Of a stretch of DNA of 64,000 nucleotides, positions 29,187 to 37,627 are shown piece after piece. Source of the DNA: Streptomyces zagrosensis. Lineage in GTDB: Bacteria > Actinomycetota > Actinomycetes > Streptomycetales > Streptomycetaceae. The stretch is from the NCBI RefSeq assembly GCF_014203645.1, contig NZ_JACHJL010000002.1, positions 372,001 through 436,000 on the forward strand, given 5' to 3'. Below the pieces are notes generated by a model. The model was given only the letters and a program-made list of their open reading frames with translations, made no database searches and had not been told where the DNA came from. The position numbers were made by a program, and so were the translations under genes. How positions within the stretch are numbered: position 1 is the first letter of the stretch; each line of letters opens with the position of its first letter.

Positions 29187-29284
29187 CCGTGGTCCCTCAG
29201 GCGGGCTGCCGTGCGATCGTCATCGGACACGCCGCGGCCGTGCGGCCGATCGGGCCGTTCTTCGCGGCCGGCGCCGGCCGTGTG

Positions 29285-30022
29285 CTAGCGCAGTTCCTTC
29301 GGCTTGGAGCGGTCCGCGTCCACCTTCTGCGTACGCTCCAACTCCGCCCACACGATGTAGCGGTGGCGGGAGGTGTAGACGGGGGTGCAGGTCGACAGGG
29401 TGATGTAGCGGCCCGGGCGCTTCTTGCCGGACTCCTTCGGGATCGGGTCGAGGACGTCCACGTTGTACTTGGAGGTCTCCGGGAGCTTCGCGTAAACGCG
29501 GTAGACGTACCAAACGTCGCGGGTCTCGAAGACCACTGCGTCGCCCTCGTCCAGCTTGTTGATGTTGTGGAACTTCGCGCCGTGCCCGTCGCGGTGCGCG
29601 GCCAGCGTGAAATTGCCCTTTTTGTCCCACGGCATGGCCGACTTCACGGGCTTGGTGTAGTAGCCGGCGACGCCGTTGTTGAGGGTCTTGGCCGCGGTGC
29701 CCTTCTTGACCAGTATGTCGCCCTCGTTCAGGTCGGGTACGTGCAGAAAGCCGATGCCGTCCTCGGTGTCGAGCTGGCCCGGGCTGCTGGCCCAGTTGTC
29801 GCGCACCTTGTCGCCCTGCTTCTTCGCCTCTCGATCGGCTATGACGTTCGTCCACCACAGCGAGTAGACGACAAACAGCGCGAGGAGCACCCCTACCGTG
29901 ATCAGCAGCTCGCCGAAGACGCCGACGGCGGTCGCGACCCGGCCTCGGGCACGGCGCCCCCGCGGCGGTGCGGCGGCCGGCGCACCCGCCTCGCTCCGCT
30001 CGTCCTCGTCGGTCCGTACCAC
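29285..30022 (-). CDS. Class E sortase (SrtE2-like)
   Basis: 245 residues. A short cytoplasmic N-terminus, one membrane span (ELLITVGVLLALFVVYSLWW), then the sortase domain with catalytic histidine in LAAHRDGHG, catalytic cysteine in ITLSTCTP and arginine in SRHRYIVWAEL. Class E sortases attach LAxTG proteins such as chaplins to the wall in Streptomyces. By order next to pknB it matches S. coelicolor SrtE2. GTG at 30022 follows GAGG. A paralogue follows 95 bases upstream on the same strand. Confidence 0.92.
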   Translation of the reverse strand: MVRTDEDERSEAGAPAAAPPRGRRARGRVATAVGVFGELLITVGVLLALFVVYSLWWTNVIADREAKKQGDKVRDNWASSPGQLDTEDGIGFLHVPDLNEGDILVKKGTAAKTLNNGVAGYYTKPVKSAMPWDKKGNFTLAAHRDGHGAKFHNINKLDEGDAVVFETRDVWYVYRVYAKLPETSKYNVDVLDPIPKESGKKRPGRYITLSTCTPVYTSRHRYIVWAELERTQKVDADRSKPKELR

Positions 30023-30117
30023 CGCGTCGTACCTCGTTCCCTGTGGTTCTCAGGCGCCGGGCGCCCTCGCGCCCCGCCGGAACTCCCGCCGCATCGAGGT
30101 GGACGCGCCGGTGACGC

Positions 30118-31509
30118 TCAGTTCACCAGCGCGTCCGGTTTGCCCTCGGTACGCGGTCGCTCCTCAACCATCTTGCCCCACACGATCATTCGATACTTAC
30201 TGGTGAATTCCGGGGTGCAGGTCGTCATCGTGAGATAGCGGCCCGGCTCGGTGAAGCCAGAGCCCGGCGGTACGGGGCGGATGACGCCGACGTTCGATGG
30301 CGAGGTCTGCGGCAAAATAGCCGCCATCTCGTACGTGTAGTAGGCGTCCTGCGTCTCCACGACGATCGGGTCACCGGGCGAAAGCCGATTGATGTACCGG
30401 AACGGCTCCCCGTGGGTGTTGCGGTGCCCCGCGACCGCGAAGTTGCCCCGCTCGGCGGACGGCATCGCAGTCTTCAGCTTCCCGGTCCCGTAGTGGCCGA
30501 CCAAGCCCCGGTCGAGCACCTTGTGCTTGTTGATGCCTTCGGCCACCGGAACCACCACGTCCAGCTTGGGGATGTACATGACGGCGAAGCCCTCGCCGGG
30601 CTCGAACTCCCCGGGCGCCCGCTCGTCGTTCTGCGCCCACTGCTTGTGCAGTTTGTCCTTCTCGCGCTGCGCCTGCTGGTGCGCAAGGATGTTCGTCCAC
30701 CACAGCTGATACGTCACAAACAGCAGCATCAGCACTCCGATGGTGATGAACAGCTCACCGATCCCCCGGCTGAGCATCGCCCCCACGCTGGGCTTACGGG
30801 CCCGCTCGGCCCGCCGCGCCGCCAGCCGGCTCATGGGGGCCGCAGTGTGGTCCGCGCCCTGGCCCGCGCTGTGCTGCGCACTCTGGTTCGCGAGCTGATG
30901 CGCGCCTTGGTCCGCGCCGGCGTGTGCCCCGCGGCCGGTTGTCAGGGGGGCGCTGCCGGCCGCTGACGCGCCGCTGCCGGCCCGGCCGGGCCCTCGGCCT
31001 CCGCCACGGCCAGGTAAGCGTCTGCCGGCGCGCCTGGCGGTCTGGCGGGCCGCCTTGCGTCGCGCTGCCCGACCACCGGCGGGCTCAGTTCCCTGCCCGT
31101 CCTGCTCGCTCTGCTCGCTTTGTTCTCTCGGCGGGCCCGGTTGTTCTCTCGGCGGGCCAGGCGCGTTCGACTCCTGCGGCGGGCTTGGCTCCCCTGGCGG
31201 CGTTGGCCGTACGGGTACGGGAAGGGTTGGCTGCACCGGCGAACTCGGCCGTACCGGACTACCTGGCTGCACCGGATTACCTGGCTGCACCGGCTTAGCT
31301 GGCTGCGCTGATTCGGCTGGCTGTTCCGCCTGGCGTAGCGCCATCGTCTCCGCGTCGGCCAGCGGCGGCATCGGTCCGGGCCCTGGGGTGCCGCGGCGCT
31401 CCAGGCTGATGATGCGCAACCCCACCGTCTCGTCGTTCGGTGGCTCACTCGCGGCGGGTTGTTGGGCGCCGGATGCGGCGCCCTCGCGCTCGGGGCGCAG
31501 TGCGGTCAC
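30118..31509 (-). CDS. Class E sortase with long proline-rich N-terminal region (SrtE1-like)
   Basis: 463 residues, GTG start at 31509 overlapping the amidotransferase stop (GTGA). The first ~240 residues are cytoplasmic and disordered: Pro-rich PVQPG/PVRPS-type repeats, Gln/Glu stretches and a basic patch. The span ELFITIGVLMLLFVTYQLWW precedes the sortase domain with catalytic His in VAGHRNTHGEPF, Cys in TMTTCTPEF and Arg in SKYRMIVWGK. By order it matches SrtE1 of S. coelicolor, needed for chaplin display and aerial growth. The long tail is longer than common and could be a docking region. Confidence 0.91.
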   Translation of the reverse strand: MTALRPEREGAASGAQQPAASEPPNDETVGLRIISLERRGTPGPGPMPPLADAETMALRQAEQPAESAQPAKPVQPGNPVQPGSPVRPSSPVQPTLPVPVRPTPPGEPSPPQESNAPGPPREQPGPPREQSEQSEQDGQGTEPAGGRAARRKAARQTARRAGRRLPGRGGGRGPGRAGSGASAAGSAPLTTGRGAHAGADQGAHQLANQSAQHSAGQGADHTAAPMSRLAARRAERARKPSVGAMLSRGIGELFITIGVLMLLFVTYQLWWTNILAHQQAQREKDKLHKQWAQNDERAPGEFEPGEGFAVMYIPKLDVVVPVAEGINKHKVLDRGLVGHYGTGKLKTAMPSAERGNFAVAGHRNTHGEPFRYINRLSPGDPIVVETQDAYYTYEMAAILPQTSPSNVGVIRPVPPGSGFTEPGRYLTMTTCTPEFTSKYRMIVWGKMVEERPRTEGKPDALVN

Positions 31510-32162
31510 GCCCCGGCCTTGCCCACCACCGGCGCCAGTCCCACCGCCCGCTCCACCGCACCAGGGTCGCCGCAGCGGGTCAGCCAGTTCGCCAGCATCA
31601 GATGCCCCCACTCGGTGAGCACCGACTCCGGATGGAACTGCACTCCCTCGACGGGCAGTTCGCGGTGGCGCAGCCCCATCGCGATCCGCCCCGCCGGATC
31701 GTCGGGGCGCCCCGCATAGGCGGTGATCTCCAACTCGTCGGGGAAGGTGTCGTGCTCGACGGAGAGCGAGTGGTAGCGGGTCGCGGTGAACGGAGACGGC
31801 AGCCCGTCGAAGACGCCCGTGCCGTCGTGAGTGACCTGCGAGGTCTTGCCGTGCAGCAGTTCGGGGGCGCGCCCAACGACACCGCCGTACGCGACGGCCA
31901 TGGACTGCATCCCCAGGCATACGCCGAACACCGGCACGCCAACACGCGCGCAGTGCCGCACCATGTCCACGCAGATGCCCGCCTGCTCCGGAGTACCGGG
32001 TCCGGGGGAGAGCAGCACCCCGTCGAAGCCGTCCTCGGCATGCGCCAACTCGACCTCATCGTTACGTAGCACCTCGCACTCGGCGCCGAGTTGGTAGAGG
32101 TACTGAACGAGGTTGAAGACAAAGCTGTCGTAGTTGTCCACGACGAGAATGCGCGCGGTCAT
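31506..32162 (-). CDS. Aminodeoxychorismate/anthranilate synthase component II (glutamine amidotransferase)
   Basis: Class I glutamine amidotransferase that supplies ammonia for p-aminobenzoate or anthranilate synthesis. The triad is visible: nucleophile Cys in VFGVCLGMQSMAVAYGG, and His/Glu in VEGVQFHPESVLTEWG; the oxyanion strand is LLSPGPGTPEQAG. ATG at 32162 is preferred by similarity to relatives that begin ARILVVDNYDSFVFNL; an ATG at 32216 would overlap the upstream small gene. No component I gene is adjacent, so pabA and trpG cannot be told apart. Confidence 0.92.
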   Translation of the reverse strand: MTARILVVDNYDSFVFNLVQYLYQLGAECEVLRNDEVELAHAEDGFDGVLLSPGPGTPEQAGICVDMVRHCARVGVPVFGVCLGMQSMAVAYGGVVGRAPELLHGKTSQVTHDGTGVFDGLPSPFTATRYHSLSVEHDTFPDELEITAYAGRPDDPAGRIAMGLRHRELPVEGVQFHPESVLTEWGHLMLANWLTRCGDPGAVERAVGLAPVVGKAGA

Positions 32163-32208
32163 CGGATGCCTGCCGTCCTTGCCGTATCGGTCCCTGTCGT
32201 CACCGCGG

Positions 32209-32367
32209 TCACTCATCGACCGTCACATCGTTGAACGGCAGCAGCGGCTCCGCCCACGGAAAGATGTACTGGAAGAGCAGGTATACGACGCCGAGCACGA
32301 GCAGCAGCGAGGCCAGTGCCCGCAGCCACGCGTTGCCCGGCAGATGCCGCCAGATCCAGCCGTACAT
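32209..32367 (-). CDS. Small single-span membrane protein
   Basis: 52 residues: MYGWIWRHLPGNAWLRAL, a hydrophobic helix (ASLLLVLGVVYLLFQYIF) and an acidic tail ending DVTVDE. A short protein of this make-up is regularly found between pabA-like and DUF881 genes in Streptomyces. It is 46 bases upstream of the amidotransferase start. The function is unknown; a structural or regulatory role at the membrane is possible. Confidence 0.8.
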   Translation of the reverse strand: MYGWIWRHLPGNAWLRALASLLLVLGVVYLLFQYIFPWAEPLLPFNDVTVDE

Positions 32368-32736
32368 GCTGTCCCTACTTGCCGATGAGCCGATGGAAAG
32401 AGTCGTTTGCGCAACCAGAGTAAGGGGCCAGCTGGCAGGGCCGTGGGCCAGCCGGATAAGAGGCCCGAGGACTGCGGTGACTGCGGTGATCACGTGTCCA
32501 TCGCCCGCGAGGCCGGCACGGCGAGGAGCGGGCTGGGCACGAGCGCCGGGTGGGCCGGAAGCCGCAGCCAAACGGAACGCCCGCAGGGGCAGGGGTCCGG
32601 AAGGCGGAGGGGACCCGGATGAGCCGCGGCACGGGGAGCCAGGTGGCGCCCGCGGGGGCCGAGGCCGGCCAGCCAGGAGGAACCGGAGGCCGAGGGCCGA
32701 GAGCGGTCGTTGGTCCGGCTAGTCCGGCTAGTCCGG
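32368..32736. other. Intergenic stretch with AGTCCGGCT repeats
   Basis: No gene seen. Three and a half copies of the 9-mer AGTCCGGCT lie at 32712-32743, just past the stop of the DUF881 gene. Open frames on both strands have no family-like content. Confidence 0.4.
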
Positions 32737-33507
32737 CTAGTCCACTGGCTTCGCGTAGTGCAGGTCCGCCGTGCCGGAGTACCCGGGTAGCGTCACCGAA
32801 TCGTGCTCATCGACCTTCCAGCCAAGGCCGTAGGCCTTCACGTACTCCTGGTAGTTCTGAATCGCCGGGTCGTCGTCGAGTGCATCACGCAGGCTGGAGA
32901 CGTCGCCCACGGCGGTCACCTTGTACGGCGGGGAGTAGACGCGGCCCTGAAGGATCAGGGTGTTGCCGACGCAGCGCACGGCACTGGTGGAGATGAGCCG
33001 CTGGTCCATCACCCTGATGCCATCGGCGCCGCCCTGCCACAGCGCGTTGACCACCGCCTGGAGGTCCTGCTGATGGATGACGAGGTCGTTGGGTTGCGGA
33101 TCGGGCACGCCTGACACCTTGGGCGTGGCATTCGGCGGGGCATCGGTGAGGGTGACGGTGACCGCGCTGCCGCGCAGCTTCTGGGTGCCAGCCGACTTTT
33201 CCAATGCGCCTAGCCTCTTGTCATCGGCCGCGCTACGGTCGTCGTCCCGGTGGAGCAGAGCATCCACGTCGGAGCGCATCGCCGCGGTCTTCTCGTCCAG
33301 CGCGGCGTTCTTGTCGCTACGGTCCTGGATGAGGTCGGAGAGCCGCAGCATCGACTCGTCACTGCGGATGTTGGTGCCTTGGGCGGTGTTGAAGCTGATC
33401 CAAAAGATGAGTCCGGCGAGCGCGAAGATGCTTGCTGTCAACAGCCGAATCGGGCGAAAAGTGAAGCGACGACGGGCCGGGGCGGAGGAGTCGGCTGAAT
33501 TACTCAA
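32737..33507 (-). CDS. DUF881 family protein
   Basis: 256 residues: basic cytoplasmic start, one membrane helix (LLTASIFALAGLIFWISF), a coiled-coil segment (LRLSDLIQDRSDKNAALDEK) and an outer domain with LRGSAVTVTLTDAP, VIHQQDLQAVVNALWQGGADGI and the C-terminal YPG-like LPGYSG. DUF881 proteins accompany divisome genes such as crgA in actinobacteria and resemble Bacillus YlxW/YlxX. It is divergent from crgA. Confidence 0.9.
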   Translation of the reverse strand: MSNSADSSAPARRRFTFRPIRLLTASIFALAGLIFWISFNTAQGTNIRSDESMLRLSDLIQDRSDKNAALDEKTAAMRSDVDALLHRDDDRSAADDKRLGALEKSAGTQKLRGSAVTVTLTDAPPNATPKVSGVPDPQPNDLVIHQQDLQAVVNALWQGGADGIRVMDQRLISTSAVRCVGNTLILQGRVYSPPYKVTAVGDVSSLRDALDDDPAIQNYQEYVKAYGLGWKVDEHDSVTLPGYSGTADLHYAKPVD

Positions 33508-33651
33508 CGTACCCTTATCTCTCTCGGCGCCGCGGAAGCACTACGCTAACGGACGCCCGGGAATATGGCAGTGCTCCTCGCTCGGTCCCCCCGGCGCCCT
33601 GCCCCATCGGTTTCCGCGCGGTCACGCAGCGCATCGACAGGAGAGTTCCTC

Positions 33652-33909
33652 GTGCCGAAGTCACGTATCCGCAAGAAGGACGACTTCACGCCGCAGTCGG
33701 CGAAGCAGGCCACGACCATAAGGCTGACCAGCGGACGGAGCTGGGTCGCGCCGCTGATGCTGGCGATGTTCCTGATCGGCCTGGCGTGGATCGTGCTGTT
33801 CTACGTGACGACGGGCGATATGCCCATCGATTCGATCGGCAACTGGAACATCGTCGTCGGCTTCGGCTTCATCGCGGCAGGATTCGTCGTCTCCACCCAG
33901 TGGAAGTAG
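33652..33909 (+). CDS. crgA: Cell division protein CrgA
   Basis: 85 residues with two membrane spans ([20 protein letters not shown] and [15 protein letters not shown]) and the conserved PKSRIRKK start and W-N end ([15 protein letters not shown]). CrgA coordinates FtsZ ring formation and wall synthesis during sporulation septation in Streptomyces. GTG at 33652 follows AGGAG. Length equals the family norm. Confidence 0.95.
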   Translation: MPKSRIRKKDDFTPQSAKQATTIRLTSGRSWVAPLMLAMFLIGLAWIVLFYVTTGDMPIDSIGNWNIVVGFGFIAAGFVVSTQWK

Positions 33910-34024
33910 CCGCGCGACACCGTGCGCGCGGCAGCATGACACGGTGACGGACGCCGTGGCCGCCGCGTCAGCAGGCTGCGCCTGGCGGCTCCCACCTGCG
34001 GACCTCGGCAAGCTCTGACCTGAG

Positions 34025-34212
34025 TTATCCACAGAGCGATCCACAGTGGGGAAAACTTACGACGATCTGTGGATAACCTCCGCCAGGTTGACGCCAGTGT
34101 GACTGGAGCGGGTGCCCGCCCCCTTCGGCGATAGGGCGTCTGCCTGCGGAAATGCAACTGCGCACGGACTCGGACAGGTGTTCCCACAGGGAGCGCCGCT
34201 TGCTGTGGACAA
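34025..34212. promoter_or_regulatory. DnaA box cluster between crgA and the rhomboid gene
   Basis: Three exact boxes: TTATCCACA at 34025-34033, its complement at 34068-34076, and the complement of TTGTCCACA at 34204-34212. A weaker GATCCACA lies between the first two. The whole 33910-34471 stretch has no gene. Clusters of this kind outside oriC are known in Streptomyces to titrate DnaA; that role is inferred here. Confidence 0.65.
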
Positions 34213-34471
34213 CCACGATGGAACCGCCGTCAACACGGCTCTTCTGCGCCGCACGGACCGCGGTGTGGGCGTACACCCAGCGTAGATATGGGCGTACCTC
34301 CGGGGTCGCAGCGAGCGTACGTCTCGGGTCCGGCACAGGCTTGTGGCGGCCCGGGATTGGCACACGCCCGGATCGGCTTACGGCTGGCGGGCCGCATACG
34401 CGCTGGGGTGCGCCAGCTCGGTACGAGCCGGACCGCGCCCCAGCGCTCGGGCGCGCCCCGGCGTACGCGGC

Positions 34472-35368
34472 TCAGCCGGTGAGCTGGGCGGTGCGCAGCA
34501 GTACGGTCCCCACGATCACCAGGAACACCGCGACGCAGGTCCCGACCTGCACGAGATCGCGGCGCTCGCGCGGTGCGTGCACTATCCCGTAGGCCACCGC
34601 CGTGCCGATGATCAGGCCGCCGATGTGCGCCTGCCAGGCGATATCGCTCCAGGCGAAGGTGAAGACGAGGTTCAGCGCGAGCAGCACGACAACGGGCCGC
34701 ATGTCGTAGTTGAGCCGCCGCATCAACACGGCCGTCGCCCCGAGCAGGCCGAAGATGGCGCCCGACGCGCCGAGCGACGCCTGGGAGGCGTCCGCGAGCA
34801 GATAGCTCAGGGCGCTGCCGCCAAGCCCCGACAGGAGGTAGAGCGCGAGGAAGCGGACCCGACCGAGCGCGGCCTCAAGGGGAGCGCCGAGCCACCAGAG
34901 CGACAGCATGTTGAAGGCGATATGGAACGGTTCCTCGTGGAGGAACATCGCGGACACCAGGCGGTACCACTCGCCCTCCGCGACTCCCTGGTCCGGTCTC
35001 AGGCCAGAGTCCGCCGGCGGCCACTGACCCACCAGGGCCCAGTCATTGATCATCTGCTCGTTCGAGAGCACCGTGATCCACACCAGCACATTGATCGCCA
35101 GCAAGATCTTGGTGATCAGCCGGGGATCGGCCGCGAGTGAACCGCCCCGCAATGCCCGCAGTTGTCCACCGCCCGGCATGCGCCGCGCGCTACCGCCCGT
35201 CGCGCCGCCGCCACCCGTCGTATGGGTACCGCCCGAGCACTCCGGGCAGTGGAAGCCGACCGATGCATTGACCATGCACTCGGGGCAGATGGGCCGGTCG
35301 CAGCGGGTGCAGCTGATGCCCGTCTCTCGCTCCGGGTGCCGGTAGCAGCAGACCGCCTGGTCCTCCAT
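34472..35368 (-). CDS. Rhomboid family intramembrane serine protease
   Basis: 298 residues. An N-terminal B-box-like zinc site (CCYRHPER, CTRC, CPEC, HCPEC) precedes six membrane helices. The catalytic serine is in GASGAIFGLLGA and the catalytic histidine in WQAHIGGLIIGTAVAY; the FHIAFNMLSLWWLG segment is the family's second-helix HxxxN motif. It cleaves membrane proteins within the bilayer; substrates are unknown. It neighbours the cyclophilin and crgA genes as in other streptomycetes. Confidence 0.94.
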   Translation of the reverse strand: MEDQAVCCYRHPERETGISCTRCDRPICPECMVNASVGFHCPECSGGTHTTGGGGATGGSARRMPGGGQLRALRGGSLAADPRLITKILLAINVLVWITVLSNEQMINDWALVGQWPPADSGLRPDQGVAEGEWYRLVSAMFLHEEPFHIAFNMLSLWWLGAPLEAALGRVRFLALYLLSGLGGSALSYLLADASQASLGASGAIFGLLGATAVLMRRLNYDMRPVVVLLALNLVFTFAWSDIAWQAHIGGLIIGTAVAYGIVHAPRERRDLVQVGTCVAVFLVIVGTVLLRTAQLTG

Positions 35369-35723
35369 GGTCTCCCCTTACCTCTCCCCCTGGCCCGTGC
35401 GTGCGCCGGGCAATGTACGGCCACCGCCCCGCCCACTGTGTACGGATGGGCAGGGCGGGATGGTTCCTCGTATGCCGGGCCGGAACCGATCCGTGATCGG
35501 CGACCGCCCCGACGGCCAACCCCAGGCAGCCAACCCTCGACCGGCAGCCGGCCCGCTACCTGCCGAAGCCGGGCTAGAACCGGCTGAACTGCCCGAACTC
35601 GCTGGAATCAGATAAAGCCAGATAAAGCCGAATAAAATAAGCTAAAACCAAACCATGCCAGGCCAGCGCCGGCCAAGCCAAAACCAGCTGAGCCGGGGTG
35701 GAATTCCGTAGCCGCCGCACGCG
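35369..35723. other. Intergenic stretch upstream of the rhomboid gene, with an A-rich patch
   Basis: No gene. At 35608-35690 there are degenerate repeats of AGATAAAGCC, AAGCCAAAACC type, unusually A-rich for this genome. The rest resembles ordinary GC-rich spacer. Confidence 0.4.
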
Positions 35724-35749
35724 TCCGCCCCGGCGCGAGCCGGGGCGGA
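35724..35749. terminator. Terminator hairpin after the cyclophilin gene
   Basis: TCCGCCCCGGC and GCCGGGGCGGA form a perfect 11-bp stem around GCGA, 23 bp past the minus-strand cyclophilin stop. No strong T-run, as is common in high-GC genomes. Confidence 0.65.
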
Positions 35750-35771
35750 GGGTGCGGACGAGCCCACTGGA

Positions 35772-36305
35772 TCAGCCCTCGCGGGTCTCGATCACCACGG
35801 ACTCGATGACCACGTCGTTGACGGGGCGGTCGGTGCGCGAGTTGGTCGGTGTGGCGGCGATGGCGTCCACGACCTTTTGGCTGGCCGCGTCGGTGACCTC
35901 GCCGAAGATGGTGTGCTTGCCGGTGAGCCACGTCGTCGGCGAGACGGTGAAGAAGAACTGCGAGCCGTTGGTGCCCGGGCCCGCGTTCGCCATGGCCAGC
36001 AGGTACGGCTTGTTGAACCCAAGGTCCGGGTGGAACTCGTCGCCGAACTTGTAGCCGGGGCCGCCGGTGCCATTGCCCAGCGGGTCACCGCCTTGGATCA
36101 TGAAGCCGCTGATCACCCGGTGAAAGACCGTTCCGTCGTACAGCTTCTTCTTCGACGTCTGACCGGTCGTCGGGTCCTTCCACTCGCGAGTACCCTCCGC
36201 GAGCTCAACAAAGTTCTTGACCGTCTTGGGTGCGTGGTTCGGCAGCAACCGGACCTCGATGTCCCCGTTGTTGGTCTTTAGGGTGGCGTAGAGCTGCTCA
36301 GCCAC
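35772..36305 (-). CDS. ppiA: Peptidyl-prolyl cis-trans isomerase, cyclophilin type
   Basis: 177 residues of cyclophilin fold that catalyse proline isomerisation. Visible signatures: APKTVKNFVELAEG, FHRVISGFMIQGGDP (catalytic Arg and Phe), GTNGSQFFFTV and KHTIFGEVTD. GTG at 36305 follows GGAAGG. There is no signal peptide, so it acts in the cytoplasm. It corresponds in place to mycobacterial ppiA near gyrA. Confidence 0.95.
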   Translation of the reverse strand: MAEQLYATLKTNNGDIEVRLLPNHAPKTVKNFVELAEGTREWKDPTTGQTSKKKLYDGTVFHRVISGFMIQGGDPLGNGTGGPGYKFGDEFHPDLGFNKPYLLAMANAGPGTNGSQFFFTVSPTTWLTGKHTIFGEVTDAASQKVVDAIAATPTNSRTDRPVNDVVIESVVIETREG

Positions 36306-36560
36306 GATCTACCTTCCATAGTGTTCACTGACGTCTCCCGATCCTCGCACGGACGCCGACGAGACGAGTAGCCGCCGGAATCGGCGCGCGGCGCCCCATT
36401 CCGTGGCATTGTCGGCAGAAGGCCCGTTTGACCCGGATGCCTAGCCACGAGTGCCTGGCGATCAGCGAACAGGCATGATCTGGAAATGGGCGGAAAGGCG
36501 ACAGTACGCGTCGAGGGGGAGCCCCTGCCCCCGGATACGCCACCGAGGAGGAGGAATCCC

Positions 36561-37283
36561 GTGACCCGCAAGGACAGCGTACGAGACGCGATCGGCCCGG
36601 CCAAGGAGAGCGTCCGGCACGCGGCGGAGGTGGTGGGGCCACACGCCAGCCAGGCCAAGGACACCGCCGTTCAGTACGCGCATGAGGCCCGGGCCAAGCT
36701 TGGGCCGAAGGTGTCATCCGCAGCACATCAGGCCCGCACGACGGCCAGCGGCCAGTACCACGCGCATCTCGCCCCGCGGCTCGACCACGCGCGCGGCGCA
36801 CTTCCGCCCAAGGTCGATCAGGCCGCTCACCAGGCGGCGGTGCGCACGCGCAAGGTCGCGCGACAGGCCGCGGACTACACGGCCCCCCGCGTGGAGAGCG
36901 CGGTCGCCAGCGCCCGCGCCGCCGCCGAGCCGGTGCGCGGCGAAGCCGCTGCGCGCGGCGGTGCGGCGCTGGCCGCGCTGCGCGGCCAGATCACCGCGGC
37001 CGATGTGCAACGCGTACAGAAGAAGCAGCGGCGCCGGGCCAGGCGGGGAAAGTTCACGAAGCGGTTCGTCGTGCTCGGCCTGCTGGCCGGCGGGGGATAC
37101 GCCGCCTGGAAGTGGTGGGACAAGCAGGCCAACCCGGATTGGCTGGTCGAGCCGCCCGCCGCGACCGAGGTCGGCGACCGCGCAACCCTGACGGCCGTGG
37201 AAACCGGCGAACCGAGCTCGCTCGACGCCGAGGTCCGGGCCAAGCAGGCCGATGCGGACGCGGGGAAGGGCGACAAGTCGTAA
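36561..37283 (+). CDS. DUF5324 family protein
   Basis: 240 residues from GTG at 36561 after GAGGAGGAGG. Long amphipathic helical repeats rich in Ala, His, Gln and Arg (RHAAEVVGPHASQAKDTA, then DQAAHQAAVRTRKVARQA) lead to a basic region (KKQRRRARRGKFTKR), one membrane helix (FVVLGLLAGGGYAAWKWW) and an acidic tail. The look is of an apolipoprotein-like, membrane-associated stress protein. The function is unknown; the gene is regularly divergent from ppiA in Streptomyces. Confidence 0.86.
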   Translation: MTRKDSVRDAIGPAKESVRHAAEVVGPHASQAKDTAVQYAHEARAKLGPKVSSAAHQARTTASGQYHAHLAPRLDHARGALPPKVDQAAHQAAVRTRKVARQAADYTAPRVESAVASARAAAEPVRGEAAARGGAALAALRGQITAADVQRVQKKQRRRARRGKFTKRFVVLGLLAGGGYAAWKWWDKQANPDWLVEPPAATEVGDRATLTAVETGEPSSLDAEVRAKQADADAGKGDKS

Positions 37284-37397
37284 GGCGTCGTCGCTGCCGC
37301 CGTCACCAAGGCTGCCGAGCACAGCGGTTCCCTGCCACTCGGTGAAGCACTAGCCGAACCCTCAAGGAGACCAAGGCCATCCCCCGACTCCGGTAGG

Positions 37398-37431
37398 CCC
37401 CTTTGATCTACGTTTCCGTAGATCAAAGGGG
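37398..37431. terminator. Bidirectional terminator
   Basis: CCCCTTTGATCTACG and its exact complement form a 15-bp stem around TTTC. It lies between the convergent DUF5324 and M56 genes. Its right half and following bases resemble the tRNA-Ala terminator region (see the repeat entry). Confidence 0.85.
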
Positions 37432-37447
37432 TCTTGCAGCGTGGGGC
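37411..37447 (+). repeat. Diverged copy of the tRNA-Ala 3' end and terminator (possible attachment remnant)
   Basis: Aligned without gaps to 51651-51687, 30 of 37 bases agree and all seven differences are transitions. The matched part begins CGTTTCCG, passes the GGGGTCT of both terminators and ends GTGG-GC, which at 51.68 kb is the tRNA-Ala 3' end. The copies are direct repeats bounding 14.2 kb of accessory genes. Confidence 0.5.
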
Positions 37448-37627
37448 GAATGCGGGAGCCACGGCTTTGGCCGGGGTGATCGCACTCGCCGACGATCTGC
37501 ATCGGCGCTGCCCGGTGCGGCCCGGTGCCGCCGGGCCCGCTGACCGAGTCCTCCGCGTATGTAAGCGTTTTAGGCGTGTGTGCGCATTCTGCGCGCATGT
37601 GGGCGACTCGCCCTCGACCGCCTGGGC

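Noticed and set aside
34025..34212. The DnaA box cluster as the chromosomal origin
   Set aside because: Streptomyces oriC lies between dnaA and dnaN with many more boxes; gyrB/gyrA orientation puts it beyond the right end of the window.
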